Source: Eretmocerus hayati
Taxonomy: Eukaryota; Arthropoda; Insecta; Hymenoptera; Aphelinidae
NCBI GenBank assembly: GCA_029851415.1
Contig: CM056742.1
Span: 134,156,715 to 134,220,714, forward strand
Direction of reading: 5' to 3'
DNA length: 64,000 nucleotides
Below the pieces are notes generated by a model. The model was not told where the DNA came from and did not search any database. It saw nothing but the letters and a program-made list of their open reading frames with translations. The stretch's first letter is position 1; each line of letters begins with the position of its first letter. Made by a program: the position numbers and the translations under genes. Below are positions 1 to 10,925 of this stretch, piece by piece.

Positions 1-180
1 TATATTACGTGTCCAGGTGGGTTATGGATGGCTTGACTAAACAGTCCTCCTTTCAATATCATCGAATTGATCATTGCCTGTCATTTCACAAAGATCATTT
101 TTGCGGAGTCTCTGACTTATCAAAAAGATTCATAAGCCGAACGAGTAGTTACGAGAGAGGTATTAACGCTAAAGTCCTTT
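1..180 (+). repeat. Right-end module of variable-core repeat family (copy 1, cut by window edge)
   Basis: This stretch aligns by eye with 17,690-18,010 and 29,880-30,042. Shared blocks are a 'gtgggttatgg' start (copies 1 and 2), 'cctctgactta', and 'aagccgaacgag' followed by a GAG/GCG-rich tail. In the other two copies the module closes a minisatellite-bearing element, so the rest of this copy probably lies left of the window. No coding potential was seen. The family is not one I can name. Confidence 0.6.
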
Positions 181-3100
181 CAATTTAAAGCTCGAGTACT
201 CATTCATTGAAAACTGCCAAATATCGGTCAAAAATAAGCCAGAATCGTTTCGTACTGAAATTTGTTAACACCTGTTGGCCTAAAATCAATTGATTTCTCT
301 ATAAACTAGATTGACTTCTCGATTAACTTGTAGTGATCGCTAGGGCTGATTTCAAAATGATTCGAATTTCTCGACCCTCTTCCGAGCATACTAGATGGCC
401 AATGAAATATCTTGCGAAGAATAGAGTACGGTGTGATAGTTATAGCACCAATCCTCCGAGAGAGGTCCATGAAGATAACTCAAGGCTTATCTATTTTGTG
501 GGCTCAAATGACAGTTGAAAAAATTGACTCCATTCTAAGGTGAGGCTCTTCGTTCCGAGATTAACTTTTTGAAATCTTCGTGCGTCTCTGTTTAGCTGAG
601 GTCTGAGAATAATCTTTAGATTATCTTGGAAAATTGCACTGAGAATTGCACTCACCAATAGTCTGAATAAATATCTGTTCATGAGAGAAGGATAAAATCA
701 TATCACAAATGTGAAAAAATCATCTGAAATGAGTGGACGATATTCGATAATTTGTGACATTATTGATCAATCTTCATATTCTAACAAAAAAAATTTTTTT
801 CAACTAACTTTTGAAACTGTTTTGAATAATTTACGCTCGGTTTTTAACACTGTTTTCATCGATAGAGTGGATCATTCACCACTCATTCATCAGAGTCTAG
901 TAGTAATATAAATAAATACCCAACTATGTCAAAAGACAGCTAGTACAAGAAGTCTGGTATTATCTCAGAACTAGATTGACTCGTCCGTCGATTAATCATT
1001 ACGAGCTCGTTTACGTGACATGCATCCATCATGCAATTACTACGTCCCGAGCTTGTATCCCGATATCAAAATTACAACCAAAACAAACTCCATGTCCTGC
1101 CCACCCAATGTGCACACATCATATTGTGTATTCGGGACATATCATAGCAAGGCCTTGATGCGTTGGTATGTGATCCGCATAGTCCAGAAAAAGGGCGGGA
1201 TAAAGTAATAGGTTGCACTGGTTCGATGGATTCTTGAGGCGATCGCGTGCATACATGAGACGTTGTAGCCGATCTCTCATGCGAGATTTGAGACGAATAC
1301 GTGGACGCGTGTTACCCGATGGTGCGCACGTGGTCGGCTAATAGTTACACACCATCTCATAGTCGTTTGGCAATGTTCTCGTGGCACTAATCGTCCCATA
1401 GCTCCGGCATCGCCAAACCATTAATTTTGCCTTCACTCATCCCCAATCGAGCCCCCAATGCAACCAATTTCGTCGATTCATTCGTAGGACGAAGCTCGTG
1501 TCTTGCATTTGTCAGATTCACCAATACCTGTGATTTTTTTGAATTCCTTTTTTCTAGCAAAATGTCTCAGTTCCTGCATACCAATCAGCCAATTCTAAAG
1601 GAAAGAATTGTTGGAAATTATTGATAAAGAATTCTTCTATTGTGTGTTATCCCAAGTTTTGCCTGAGTGATGTATAATCGCGAAATGTTCGAGTAATCTT
1701 GAATCAAAATTCTTTTAAAATCTTTTTTCAATGTGTCCGTGATAATGCCCACAATGAATTCCATAGCTAGGTTAACGTCGTAAATTCAAAATTTACAGAG
1801 CTCAGTTTAAATGACTCGCTCTTGAAGATAGTTCATTGAGGACTTTGAACTATCAAGGCTAGAAATAGAATGTACGCATATTCTTGTGACCGTTGAATGC
1901 TCGGTTCAATGTGATATTTGCACAGCCCCAACCACCGTGAGTCACATATGTATCACGATAAAAGTCTTAGCGCCACAAAAAGTCATTAGAAATTTTTTAA
2001 AGCCTCTTTCACCTGCGTGCTTCAACATGTACTATCCGAATATTATACCCGCGGCCATTCGCGAGCTAGTATCAGTCATCTATCCAAAAAAAATCCTTAT
2101 CTAAAGTACACACAAAGCTCGGTTCGAGAGCGGTATCAGCAGCTCTCAAAAAATTTTACATGAGTCATAGCTCTGTTTAAATTGGAAAAGCTGCTCTCGC
2201 AGAGGCCCCCAAGCTACTCTGCCCGCGATGCATATCTGATCCATCATCACTGTTCAAATATCCCGCGCCTCGAGACACCACTTACACGCAATACTGAACT
2301 CGCGGGATGATGTTCGTTCAAGCCTAGAGCTTGCGTAACCCGCTCGATGTGGCAAATGGTGATGATCCGGCTCAATAGAGCGATTTTGATACGAGGTGAA
2401 ACGTAATCGATATGATTGCGGAACGCCTCACTGCCACGGCCAAGAGTTAGCAAATATTTGGTTGCGGATATCTAACCGGATGTATGGATCGTCTCTCCAA
2501 CATGATATTTTGTGTGGGAGAGAACGGTCAAATTTTTCGTATTGACCTAACAATAGAGGTGCCGTTGTTGGACTAAAGATATTCAGAGCATGCTCGAAGA
2601 GTGGTGTTGATAGAGGATAAAGAACTGAGCCTCGAATTTTCCAGTTAGATTTATGTATTAGCCCCATGAGGAAGTGTCTATGGAAGTGTTGAGCTGGTTG
2701 CGAAGAATACAAATAAATGTGTGACTGAAATGGCTGCTCGAAAATGTTTAATGGAACGAAATCATTCATAATGGTTCATGGAATATCAAAGACTATTTGA
2801 TTGTCAAGAGGGATGTTTGATACAGTTGAAATATTTGGTATTCATCTCTTTTAGGGCGCGAAATAAAAAATTACACAAATTCCTGATCAAGGCGGACAGA
2901 AGAATGTTGATCTAAAGTAACCAGCAGAAAACATCTGGAAATTTGAACTATATGAGGTGGTGTGGCCAAAGCCCACCCCACACGTGTTTGTTTGGGTCAG
3001 AGGACCAAACAACCAGTGTTCAATTTTCTCTATCCAAGTCAGGAATTATCAGAATTCTGTGATAAGGAGTGATCATCGACGTTATCATACACCACGAGGA

Positions 3101-3570
3101 ACCTCGCGATTTATCCCAATCAGTTACCTTAAGTTACTAATTTGGTCAAGGTTTCATACAGTATTATTTGAGAAATATTTTCTGGACATGAATTTTTTAT
3201 GAAAATTGGTTGAGACAGAATATTTTGAACGAATTGTGTCATTAGGGGATATTTCAGACCCTCATTGGGAAATTTGACTCTTAGCATGTTCAAACAATTA
3301 CAATCAAGATATTCAATTTGTAAATCGGCATTGAAGGTCTAATTTTTTTTATTTCTCTATTGTTGACCTAGAATTTGAGGCCTTTTTTAACGAGAAATCA
3401 TCGATCGGGGTCGAGATCGGGGTTTGATCGCCGAGATGCTAATAGAAGAAGAAAATGCATTTGGCTGATTTTATTGATTAATGTAGCTCATTGAGTAATC
3501 TAATTTAGATTCCGCGCCTCGGCTGAAATAATGGCGCAAATGTTTGAGTGACATCGAGATCAAATTCTGC
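181..3570. other. No recognisable gene
   Basis: Short open frames only, none recognised and most without an ATG. Two overlapping minus-strand frames at 2,247-2,769 are the longest but match no family I know. No tandem repeat or clear inverted repeat was found. Confidence 0.5.
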
Positions 3571-3574
3571 CTGG

Positions 3575-3646
3575 TCCTGGATAGCTCAATGGTAGAGCAT
3601 CTTCCTAGCAAGGAGAAGATTCTCAGTTCAATTTTGGGCCCAGCCT
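3575..3646 (+). tRNA. tRNA-Ala(AGC)-like sequence, probably a pseudogene or tRNA-derived repeat
   Basis: The D-arm (GCTC/GAGC around AATGGTA) is canonical and the T-A at positions 8-9 is in place. The anticodon arm pairs as TCTTC/GGAGA around the loop CTAGCAA, giving anticodon AGC (alanine). The T-arm pairs CTCAG/TTGGG around TTCAATT with several G-T pairs. The acceptor stem is poor: only about four of seven positions pair. The B-box departs from GGTTCRAATCC. I read this as a decayed tRNA or tRNA-derived short element rather than a working gene. Confidence 0.35.
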
Positions 3647-6600
3647 GATCGATAATTCTTCAAGAATTGGGACTTCAAATCCGAAGTCAACAGTATAGAC
3701 AAATAAAGAATCATTCCTCCAATGCCAATTTACGAATTAAATATCATTGATTCACATAAGAGGACGATTCAGATTCGAAAAGTATAACTACAGGCAAGGT
3801 TCGTCAAGAAACCAAATTCAGTATGTTTGACTTTTGTCCCGATCATTTGAACTTTCTTGGGGTCCTTCAAAATTCAATTTGAATCATTTTCCGGGCTGTG
3901 TAGTTTACGAGGTAGATTCATTTTGGATTGATCATGGATAGAATAGTGATTATTATAGATTTCCGAGGATGCAATAATCCCTCAACGCAAAATGTAATGA
4001 AAATAGCTGATGATTGCTTACAAATATGTACAGCTACGTTTAGTTGTCAAAACTGGTGGTTGACCACCTTACAAGCCTGGGAAAACACGAGTCAGTGTCC
4101 GAACTCGTAGGTACAATAACAGAGCCACAAGTCGCACAATGAGCCTTGACCGCGACATCGTTAATCATATAGCTGAAAAATTGAAATCATCCTGAATAAT
4201 CGTCGTTTCAAGCACATGGTAGTCAAATCGCAACAGACACTATAGTCTTCAACACAATACTGCTCTATACTAGAATCTCTCCAACACCGATTGTCTCACA
4301 CGACATTCCCGTCAATCCAAACATACACAATCGCCCCCTCAAAACCATCCAACCTATATCCTCTTAGCCCAACTTTTGGAAACTAACAAAAACGGAAACC
4401 ACTCGCTTACCGCAAAAGTTTGCGTAAATTGCTCCAAAGAAGCGCACTTATACCTGTATAGATGCCGTTGGAAATCGGTATGCGATCGGCGAGCCACAGC
4501 CGCACAAAGCGTCATTTGTAAAACCGCAGCTATCAGGACCAACTCAGAATATCTATGTAACAGCAGAGACACACTAAAGGGTGAGTTACATACGTTTGAT
4601 GCCGTTGCTGCCCCTTAGTCTCGAAATCAAAACAAGCCAGCGGCGTTGCATCGGACGGCAGGTGCTCAACTCTTACGCGAACGAAAATAAAAATAAAAAA
4701 AATACTACGAAAATACATGTATAGGAACGGGTGCAGCATGCAGAAGGATATATTTGGCAGCCAAGGATATAAGGAGGAGAGCAGAAAAATCGCAGCCGCG
4801 CTCTCGATCTCTTGGCGCGATAATGGGTGCAGTCTGGCCCAAGAGACGCGTGCCAGCTGCCGGGACCCTTCCGCTGGCCCACCTCCCCTTTTTTTCGAAC
4901 ACCCATCAAGCTAGCGTCTTGGTTTGGCCAAAAAGACGATCGAAAGGGTACATTATTACAGCTTACGAGGTGAGCATCGTCGTAATGTTTGCGAGCTAGT
5001 GTGGCGTGAGCCTCGTTAGTCGAGATGCGCGTCGACTTTGATCGAGCGACTTTCTGTGTCTTCAAGACTTCTAGCTCTGATTGCTTTATTGCCAAAACCA
5101 GCGCTGCATTGCGCGTGCCAACGATGAATCGGTAAAAGAAGAAAGCATCTATTCGAGAGCGATTCAATTTGGACTTTGACGAAAAAAGGGCTTTATTGCG
5201 AGAAATTTACGCCCTATTTGCGGCGAAGCTAAATAAATTGAGAGGGGGTTCTTTCCTGCGCGTGGTGCGCAAGAAATTTTGATCGGGCCTAACTGCAGCT
5301 CTTTTTTATTTATAGTTTACTTTGCCATTTGCTTCGTTGAAAAAAGTTTAGCACCAAAGTACGTAATTATCACAAAAGATGGATCATCCTTGGATATTAA
5401 TCCGTTTGATGATGTTTATGTAAGATGTATGAGCTGATTTTCAAAGAAAGAAAGTCGCGAGACAACAAAAGGAATCCTCCAGCAGGAATTTTTTAGAAGG
5501 CCTCTCCTTGTGAGATCATCTCCAGAGGCATCATGAAAAAATTTCTCCCTGGAACGAAGAATTGTCACAAAGGATGTGGATTCATAGTGAAATAATGGAG
5601 AAAAACATCAATCTTTATCGATTTGATTCTGAATCGCTGCAGAAAAGAGGAATCGAGGTCGTGAATCGAGGTTATGAAAAAAAATATTTTTCATTCTTTT
5701 AGCGTAGAAAACGACAAAAATACTTAGCGTTTTGATTTTTGTTTACGTCCCCGCGGCAATATTTGTTTTTTCTCTCCTTTCCTTTTGGATCACAACTTGT
5801 TCTTAACCCCAAAAATTTTGAATATTTTCTATAATATTTCAAGCATTTTTTGGTTCAACAGACTTAAGTTATCACAAACTTACCGCAAGTGGAAGCAAGG
5901 TCTTTGAGAATGCGAACTTAGAGTCTTTGAAAATAGAAGTCACAGCAATCTCAAAGGGAACAAATCTTCTAATGAAAGAGTTGAAAAGATTCACTTGTCA
6001 TTTCCAAGACCCTCGCCAAGCTCCCTCGACTGGGAGTTGATGAGAATCATCAGATAACATCTGTACAAACTCAAGCTAACGAAAGCCATCATCTCGTCGA
6101 TTTAGGGGTATGGACCGAGTATGGACAGGATAAAGATCAGGCCACCAGCACTCATTGGCCATCTTTACTGACGGAGATGACCATTGATTAAGTCAAACCC
6201 GCTCCGGAAACTGCAGTCAAACTAAATCGCCCAAAGACGTTCCTTCCTCCCAATTCAAAGCTCCCCCTTAGAGCCTCAACCAATCGCAACAGCTTTCTTT
6301 CAATACAAAGAACCCAGCGGGCTTCGCGACGCTGTATAAGTACGCGTGTGCGTGGGGTAAGTACAAGGAAACCGCGTGCGTATAAATTTTGGATGTATAA
6401 AGAGTGAGTACGCGCAAATCTGGTCTCGCGTACACAAAAGTCGATTCAGCAACAGGCGGCCGAATAATAACATCGGTTTCGGGCACGGCGCGTGCCACCT
6501 GGCAAATCTCCTCTCCCTTAAGTTCGCGGGCCCCTCCGAGGCCAATATCACAAAGAAACCAAGGCCCTATGGACAATAACATAAGAACAAGCCAACGCGA

Positions 6601-7094
6601 GCAGAAGAAGAAGAAGAGGTATCAACGAGGAAGGCTTTGACTTGGCAAAATGCATTGCGCCCGGAGACGCAATCTCAGATGGGCAGATGCTCTCCTCGTC
6701 GTTCGGCGAGCACCTTACCATACTTTATGTACTCGCGCGCTCGAGACAAAAAGCCACTATACGACTAAGATGTGCATGCGCCACCTCTGCCCCCCCCCCC
6801 CCATACACAATTTTATATGGATATGTGTTATGGACCCGTATATGGGGCCATTATGTGTTGTACGATCACTTAGTCGCAGCCATATTCAGACCCACTAATG
6901 TTGTTCTACACGAGGATGTACCATTATCATATACCTCACATGTTTCAGTTTCGTTCGTTTATCTCTGAGAGACTCATCGTTTTTGTCAGAATTGGGAATC
7001 CGGATCAAACAAATCATGATCAATCGGAGATTTTCTAATTACTCGATAAACTTACTGTCTGCGCATCCTTCTGAAAAGTCACGATCACCAGGTC
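3647..7094. other. No recognisable gene; some CpG-rich patches
   Basis: Patches at about 4,300-5,300 and 6,250-6,900 are richer in CG dinucleotides and give several overlapping frames (up to 164 codons at 4,673-5,167 minus). None resembles a known family. They could be promoter or exon regions of an unseen gene. A 13-base C run sits at 6,790-6,802 and a short GAA microsatellite near 6,603. Confidence 0.4.
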
Positions 7095-7296
7095 GATTCT
7101 AAATTTGGATTATCTAGGTTAGGACGTCCATCGACTAGGAGTTTCCGCGATTCCACGCAATCCTACGCTTTGGTTCGTGATTCCACGATCCAGGCCCACA
7201 GCGCTAAGAATCACGGAACTGCGAATCAATGCGTAAAATCGCCAAAATTTCCAGTCACTGTACGTCCACACCTAGTCTGGACCGAAATTTGGAATC
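7095..7296. repeat. Hairpin (MITE-like) element
   Basis: The left arm starts 'gattctaaatttgg' and runs through 'ctaggttaggacgtcca'. The right arm is its imperfect reverse complement, ending 'ccgaaatttggaatc'. The middle repeats 'gattccacg'. Total length is about 200 bp with no coding potential. I could not define a target-site duplication. Confidence 0.5.
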
Positions 7297-8546
7297 AAAC
7301 TGCAGATCCTTGATCAGGTTTTCTCACGCACAGTCATGAATTAGTCAGTTCGAATCTCCCAGAACTGCTCCGCAGACAAGATGTCGAGAACGTATAATAC
7401 GTAGAAGACCTCCAAATTTACGTTCACATGAATGAAAGTACCGCCAATTCGGATAACTTTGGGATGTGGAAGGGAGGGGGGGGGGTTAATTTTGGGACAA
7501 CTTATGAAGAAGTCGTTATCACGTGCAATCGGCAAGGCAGATAATCCTAAAGCTTCAAACCCGACACGCAATGGCAATGTTTTGCACCAACGCAAAGGTC
7601 TGCATCACCTTTGTGTTAGTTTATACGGTCCTTAATTTAGAACAGACTTTTTCAGAAGTATGTTTTAATCTAACTAACAGTCTCTCGGAGAAACAAGTGA
7701 GGTTCCGACTTTTACAGGATGACTCCAAGGTAACTAAAAATAAGCTAGAATTCACTTGTCTGTGCAGATGTCTCGACAAATCCATCATTTTATTAGTGTG
7801 TTTTCACCCAATTTCAATTTTGTGTCGTGAAAACTGAAAAGTATGTGTTTTTTCCGCGTAACCTGGGGTAGTTATAGGACACGGCTTTAGGCGCCCACAA
7901 CTTTGACCCAGGACGTCCAAATATACTTCAAAATCTGTCAATCGAGAGCTGGAACTATGAGTTTTCGATTGACTACAAATACAGTGCAATTCTGATGCGA
8001 ATCGTTCGAGTTACACGAGTTATAAAGACAAAAATGCGATTCTTGTCCCAAAGTTACCCCAGTTGGTGGTAATATAGAAGAGAGTATTGCTTGGGTGGAA
8101 CAAGCCGCTCGTTAGGTTGCAGTTTTGGTGGAGAACTCTGGTCTGTGACCCAACGATCGTGGAACTATAGCGATTTTCTTCAGGTCTTAGAGAAACGTCT
8201 CGCACCCAAGAAAGGTGGTCTAGAGTACGGAACTAAGTGACCATCCTCTTCAAAAAGTCAGGAAAATTCTATTGGCTATGGGACATGTGAGTTTCAACGC
8301 CTCCGAGCGGCGGAAAGTGGCATGCCAAGGCATCTTGCCGTTTTATACGAAGTTTGACTCAAGCCGTTGTGTCCCTCACAATTCACATTTACTCTTGTCG
8401 GGTGCCTGGGAACCCCGACGTCGAGAATCGACCAACACCGAACAATCGGTAGTACCGCAACTCCGACGTCGGTAATGACCTAACCCTGTCAGATTTTCAG
8501 TTTAGGAGGAATCGAATTGAGCCTGGTGAAGTTGGCAGAGATTTAG

Positions 8547-9185
8547 CCTTTCCTCCCATACTGTTATGCATTGCTGTCTTCCAAATGTACAAAGCAACAC
8601 GAACTCGTTCTCTGTGGAATCATTGATGCTGCTTACCATTTTGGGACCCCGAGTTGTGTGCCAAGGAGGTGTATGGCGGATTTTGATTTAGCAATTATAT
8701 ACGCTTGCTCAACGACTTTCCCAAACGACGCCAGGTGAGGGCGCTTCATTTATCTTGGCCAATGAATATACGTGGCGTCCAGGGTTTGAGACTTCAGGAT
8801 CAGTATAACAACCCTCTGGACCGTGGTATATTAAATGGAACGCATGTGCTTCTAGAGAGCTAGAAGCCCTCGCAGTCGTCCCTCCACAAGATGTCAAACA
8901 AACGTTTGATCTCGTAGCCGATAACATCTCGGACGATTTATCGAAACTTCTTGATTACTTCAAAGAGTTAGGTCATTGGACCAGAGGAAAGAGAGCAGCT
9001 GTTTTTCTTCGGCATTCAATCGAGTTATGGAACCATTATCAAGCAACACTTGGTGATTTGTTCAGAACCACTGATTGTAGCGAAGGATGACCAAATAGGT
9101 TCTAAATTGCAGTTGAGAAGAATCATCCAGATATATACTCAATATTGAGCAGGTTTTGGGAACAGCAAAGTGATTAAGGAGCGAT
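8547..9185 (+). pseudogene. Mutator-like (MULE) transposase remnant
   Basis: Reading across frames recovers the order of conserved blocks of the MULE transposase domain. These are FLPYCYALLSSK (8,550), GIIDAAYHFG, the catalytic-region MADFDLAI (about 8,670), FIYLGQ (equivalent of FHLGQ), GLRLQDQYNNP (8,783), LEALAVVPPQDV (8,860), LLDYFKELGHWTRGK, IELWNHYQATL (about 9,025), RTTDCSEG followed by a stop where families normally have Trp, and NHPDIYSILSRFWEQQ (about 9,135). At least two frameshifts and several stops (for example in the LGQ region) break it. It would have cut and joined DNA during transposition. The N-terminal zinc-finger part and the terminal repeats were not found. It lies directly beside retrotransposon fragments. 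Confidence 0.75.
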
Positions 9186-9282
9186 TATTACTCGGCCAGA
9201 CCTTGATCAATGGGCCGGACCAGCATCGGACCAGTTACTGGTCACCAGTATCAGACGTGAAATCTCTTTCAAGGAAGTTTGT

Positions 9283-9352
9283 GGCGAATGAATGTTGATC
9301 TACGCAAGTGGTAGAGCAGGGGAAAAATGATCGACTACAAGAATGACGAATG
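9283..9352 (-). mobile_element. 5' fragment of the non-LTR retrotransposon
   Basis: About 70 bp, including 'gtagagcaggggaaaaatg', aligns with 13,823-13,893 at the upstream end of the larger minus-strand copy's endonuclease region. It shows that a second insertion of the same family, or a broken part of one, lies here. Confidence 0.55.
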
Positions 9353-9941
9353 AATGAATGATAACCATTTTTCGCCCAAGGGCAAAATACAAAAATACAG
9401 TAGCATATGAGACATATGTTACTCATTACATGATAAATACATTAAATTCGGAAAAATTTATCATTTTAGTCAAAGCTATTGGAATTATCACAGAAAGTGA
9501 CTAGTGAGGTATCGTAAGATGCATAAGAGTCATGAAAAAAGGAAGAAAAAGTCACATTTCCATATACATATATCAGTATTTACAAGAAAGATTGAGGAAA
9601 AAAAAACATTTTCACGTTTGAGGAGACATGTGAAAAAGATAAGGGCCCACAGTAATATCACAGGAGTCTCATCTCGGTAGCGAGAAAGAGACGCATAACT
9701 CTTCTGAAGTAGAAAAAATTAATTGAAACGAGCTCATGCCTATCACAGTTTAAAGATTAAAATAATGCTTCTTCACATCGATCCTCTGGGAAGACTGTGT
9801 TAATAGGGAGTCTTTTGAGCAAGCTTTTAAGGCCTCTTTAAATCATGATATCTTCCCAAGTTGCCGAAAGCCCGGAGGGAGAAAGTTCCACAAATGAGCT
9901 CATTGGACCTGGAAAGATCTTCTTCCATATTCAAGTCTCAT

Positions 9942-10250
9942 GTTGGGAATTTTGGTGGAATGTAGACTTATTTTTTGTGGGTCGGTCAAGCATTTGATTC
10001 ATTTCCATAATTGCCTACGTTTCGCCCATCAAATTTACATGGGCCTCATCAGGGCTCAAATGAAATGATCAAATTTCAATCATTACAGATGGAAAAATCA
10101 CAACAATTTTGTTTCATATCACAGGTGACTGACTCACCTGTGCACGATCATCAGCGCTGATCGAGTCGACCAGAGAAGCAAATGCACATTGTACACAACA
10201 CGAGACCACATCGAAACTATGGTTGAAAAGTACAATAAGGAACTTGCATG
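9942..10250 (+). mobile_element. 5'-truncated 3' end of the non-LTR retrotransposon (plus-strand copy)
   Basis: The sequence begins inside the last codons of the reverse-transcriptase ORF (EFWWNVDLFFVGR) and continues through the 3' UTR. It matches the reverse complement of 10,926-11,140, including 'gcctacgtttcgcccatc' and 'caataaggaacttgcatg'. About 80 bp near 10,128-10,230 is not shared with the other copy. A short T/A-rich stretch follows the shared end. It is a typical dead-on-arrival insertion, facing the minus-strand copy. Confidence 0.7.
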
Positions 10251-10925
10251 TTTTTCAATTTTATAATAGATAGACCAGGTACGATTTATAAAGTAATTAT
10301 TTTTCCCGAAAATTCTATATGCACGTACTGCGAGTAATAAATTATTGTCAACCGTTCAATATTTGCAACTTGCAACGATTCAAACGCTCCGGAAAAAGCC
10401 GAGCGACATGACCGAGCATGCCCGAGCGCCCGCATGCGTGTGTTGTATCTGTGTGTCATGTTTACAATGACGTTCGAAACGAATAACATCATCAACGCAC
10501 CAAATCTACTGATAAATAACACTTTTCGAGTAGAGAAAAATCACAGAGATCACGGAGTAATAGTTATTGTCGACTTGCGAGACTTGTCGTCATCATGCGG
10601 ATCCCGAAATCAAGTCTAACCTCAAACGTCGTGCGGTCAATGACACGGACGACGCGCGGCCGAGCCCCCCGCAGCAGACGAAGCAAATTAACATGGGATT
10701 AGAGCCTGAAAGATTTTTATTGGTTCAGCACCCTGGCAATTGTGACGTCACGATTGTCCGACCAATAAAAATCGTTTGAGCGCCAATCTAATAATTACGA
10801 CTTTTCAACGATTTTAATCACGAATTCTTAAATGTAGACAGCATATTCTCAGCCGAAACTTTTGTAGATAGTCTACACTCACCCTAATAATCAGATTCAG
10901 ATCAAAAGCAAGTCGAATATTTTTT
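10251..10925. other. Unique CpG-rich spacer between two facing retrotransposon 3' ends
   Basis: 675 bp bounded by the two 3' ends. The centre (about 10,380-10,680) is rich in CG and in GC. It has no recognisable ORF; overlapping short frames at 10,434-10,779 are unrecognised. A symmetric CCAAT/CRE arrangement lies at 10,712-10,773. Confidence 0.5.
10712..10773. promoter_or_regulatory. Inverted CCAAT boxes flanking a perfect CRE
   Basis: GATTTTTATTGGT (10,712-10,724) and its exact reverse complement ACCAATAAAAATC (10,761-10,773) flank the palindrome TGACGTCA (10,743-10,750). CCAAT is the NF-Y site and TGACGTCA is the CREB/ATF consensus. The symmetry would suit a bidirectional promoter or simply a short hairpin element. 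No transcript start is identifiable. Confidence 0.35.

Noticed and set aside
4673..5167. 164-codon minus-strand ORF
   Set aside because: No family resemblance. The overlapping frames on both strands are of similar quality, as expected for a CG-richer non-coding patch.
7335..7365. GTTCGAATC, a tRNA B-box-like word
   Set aside because: No A-box or cloverleaf can be built upstream within tRNA distance.
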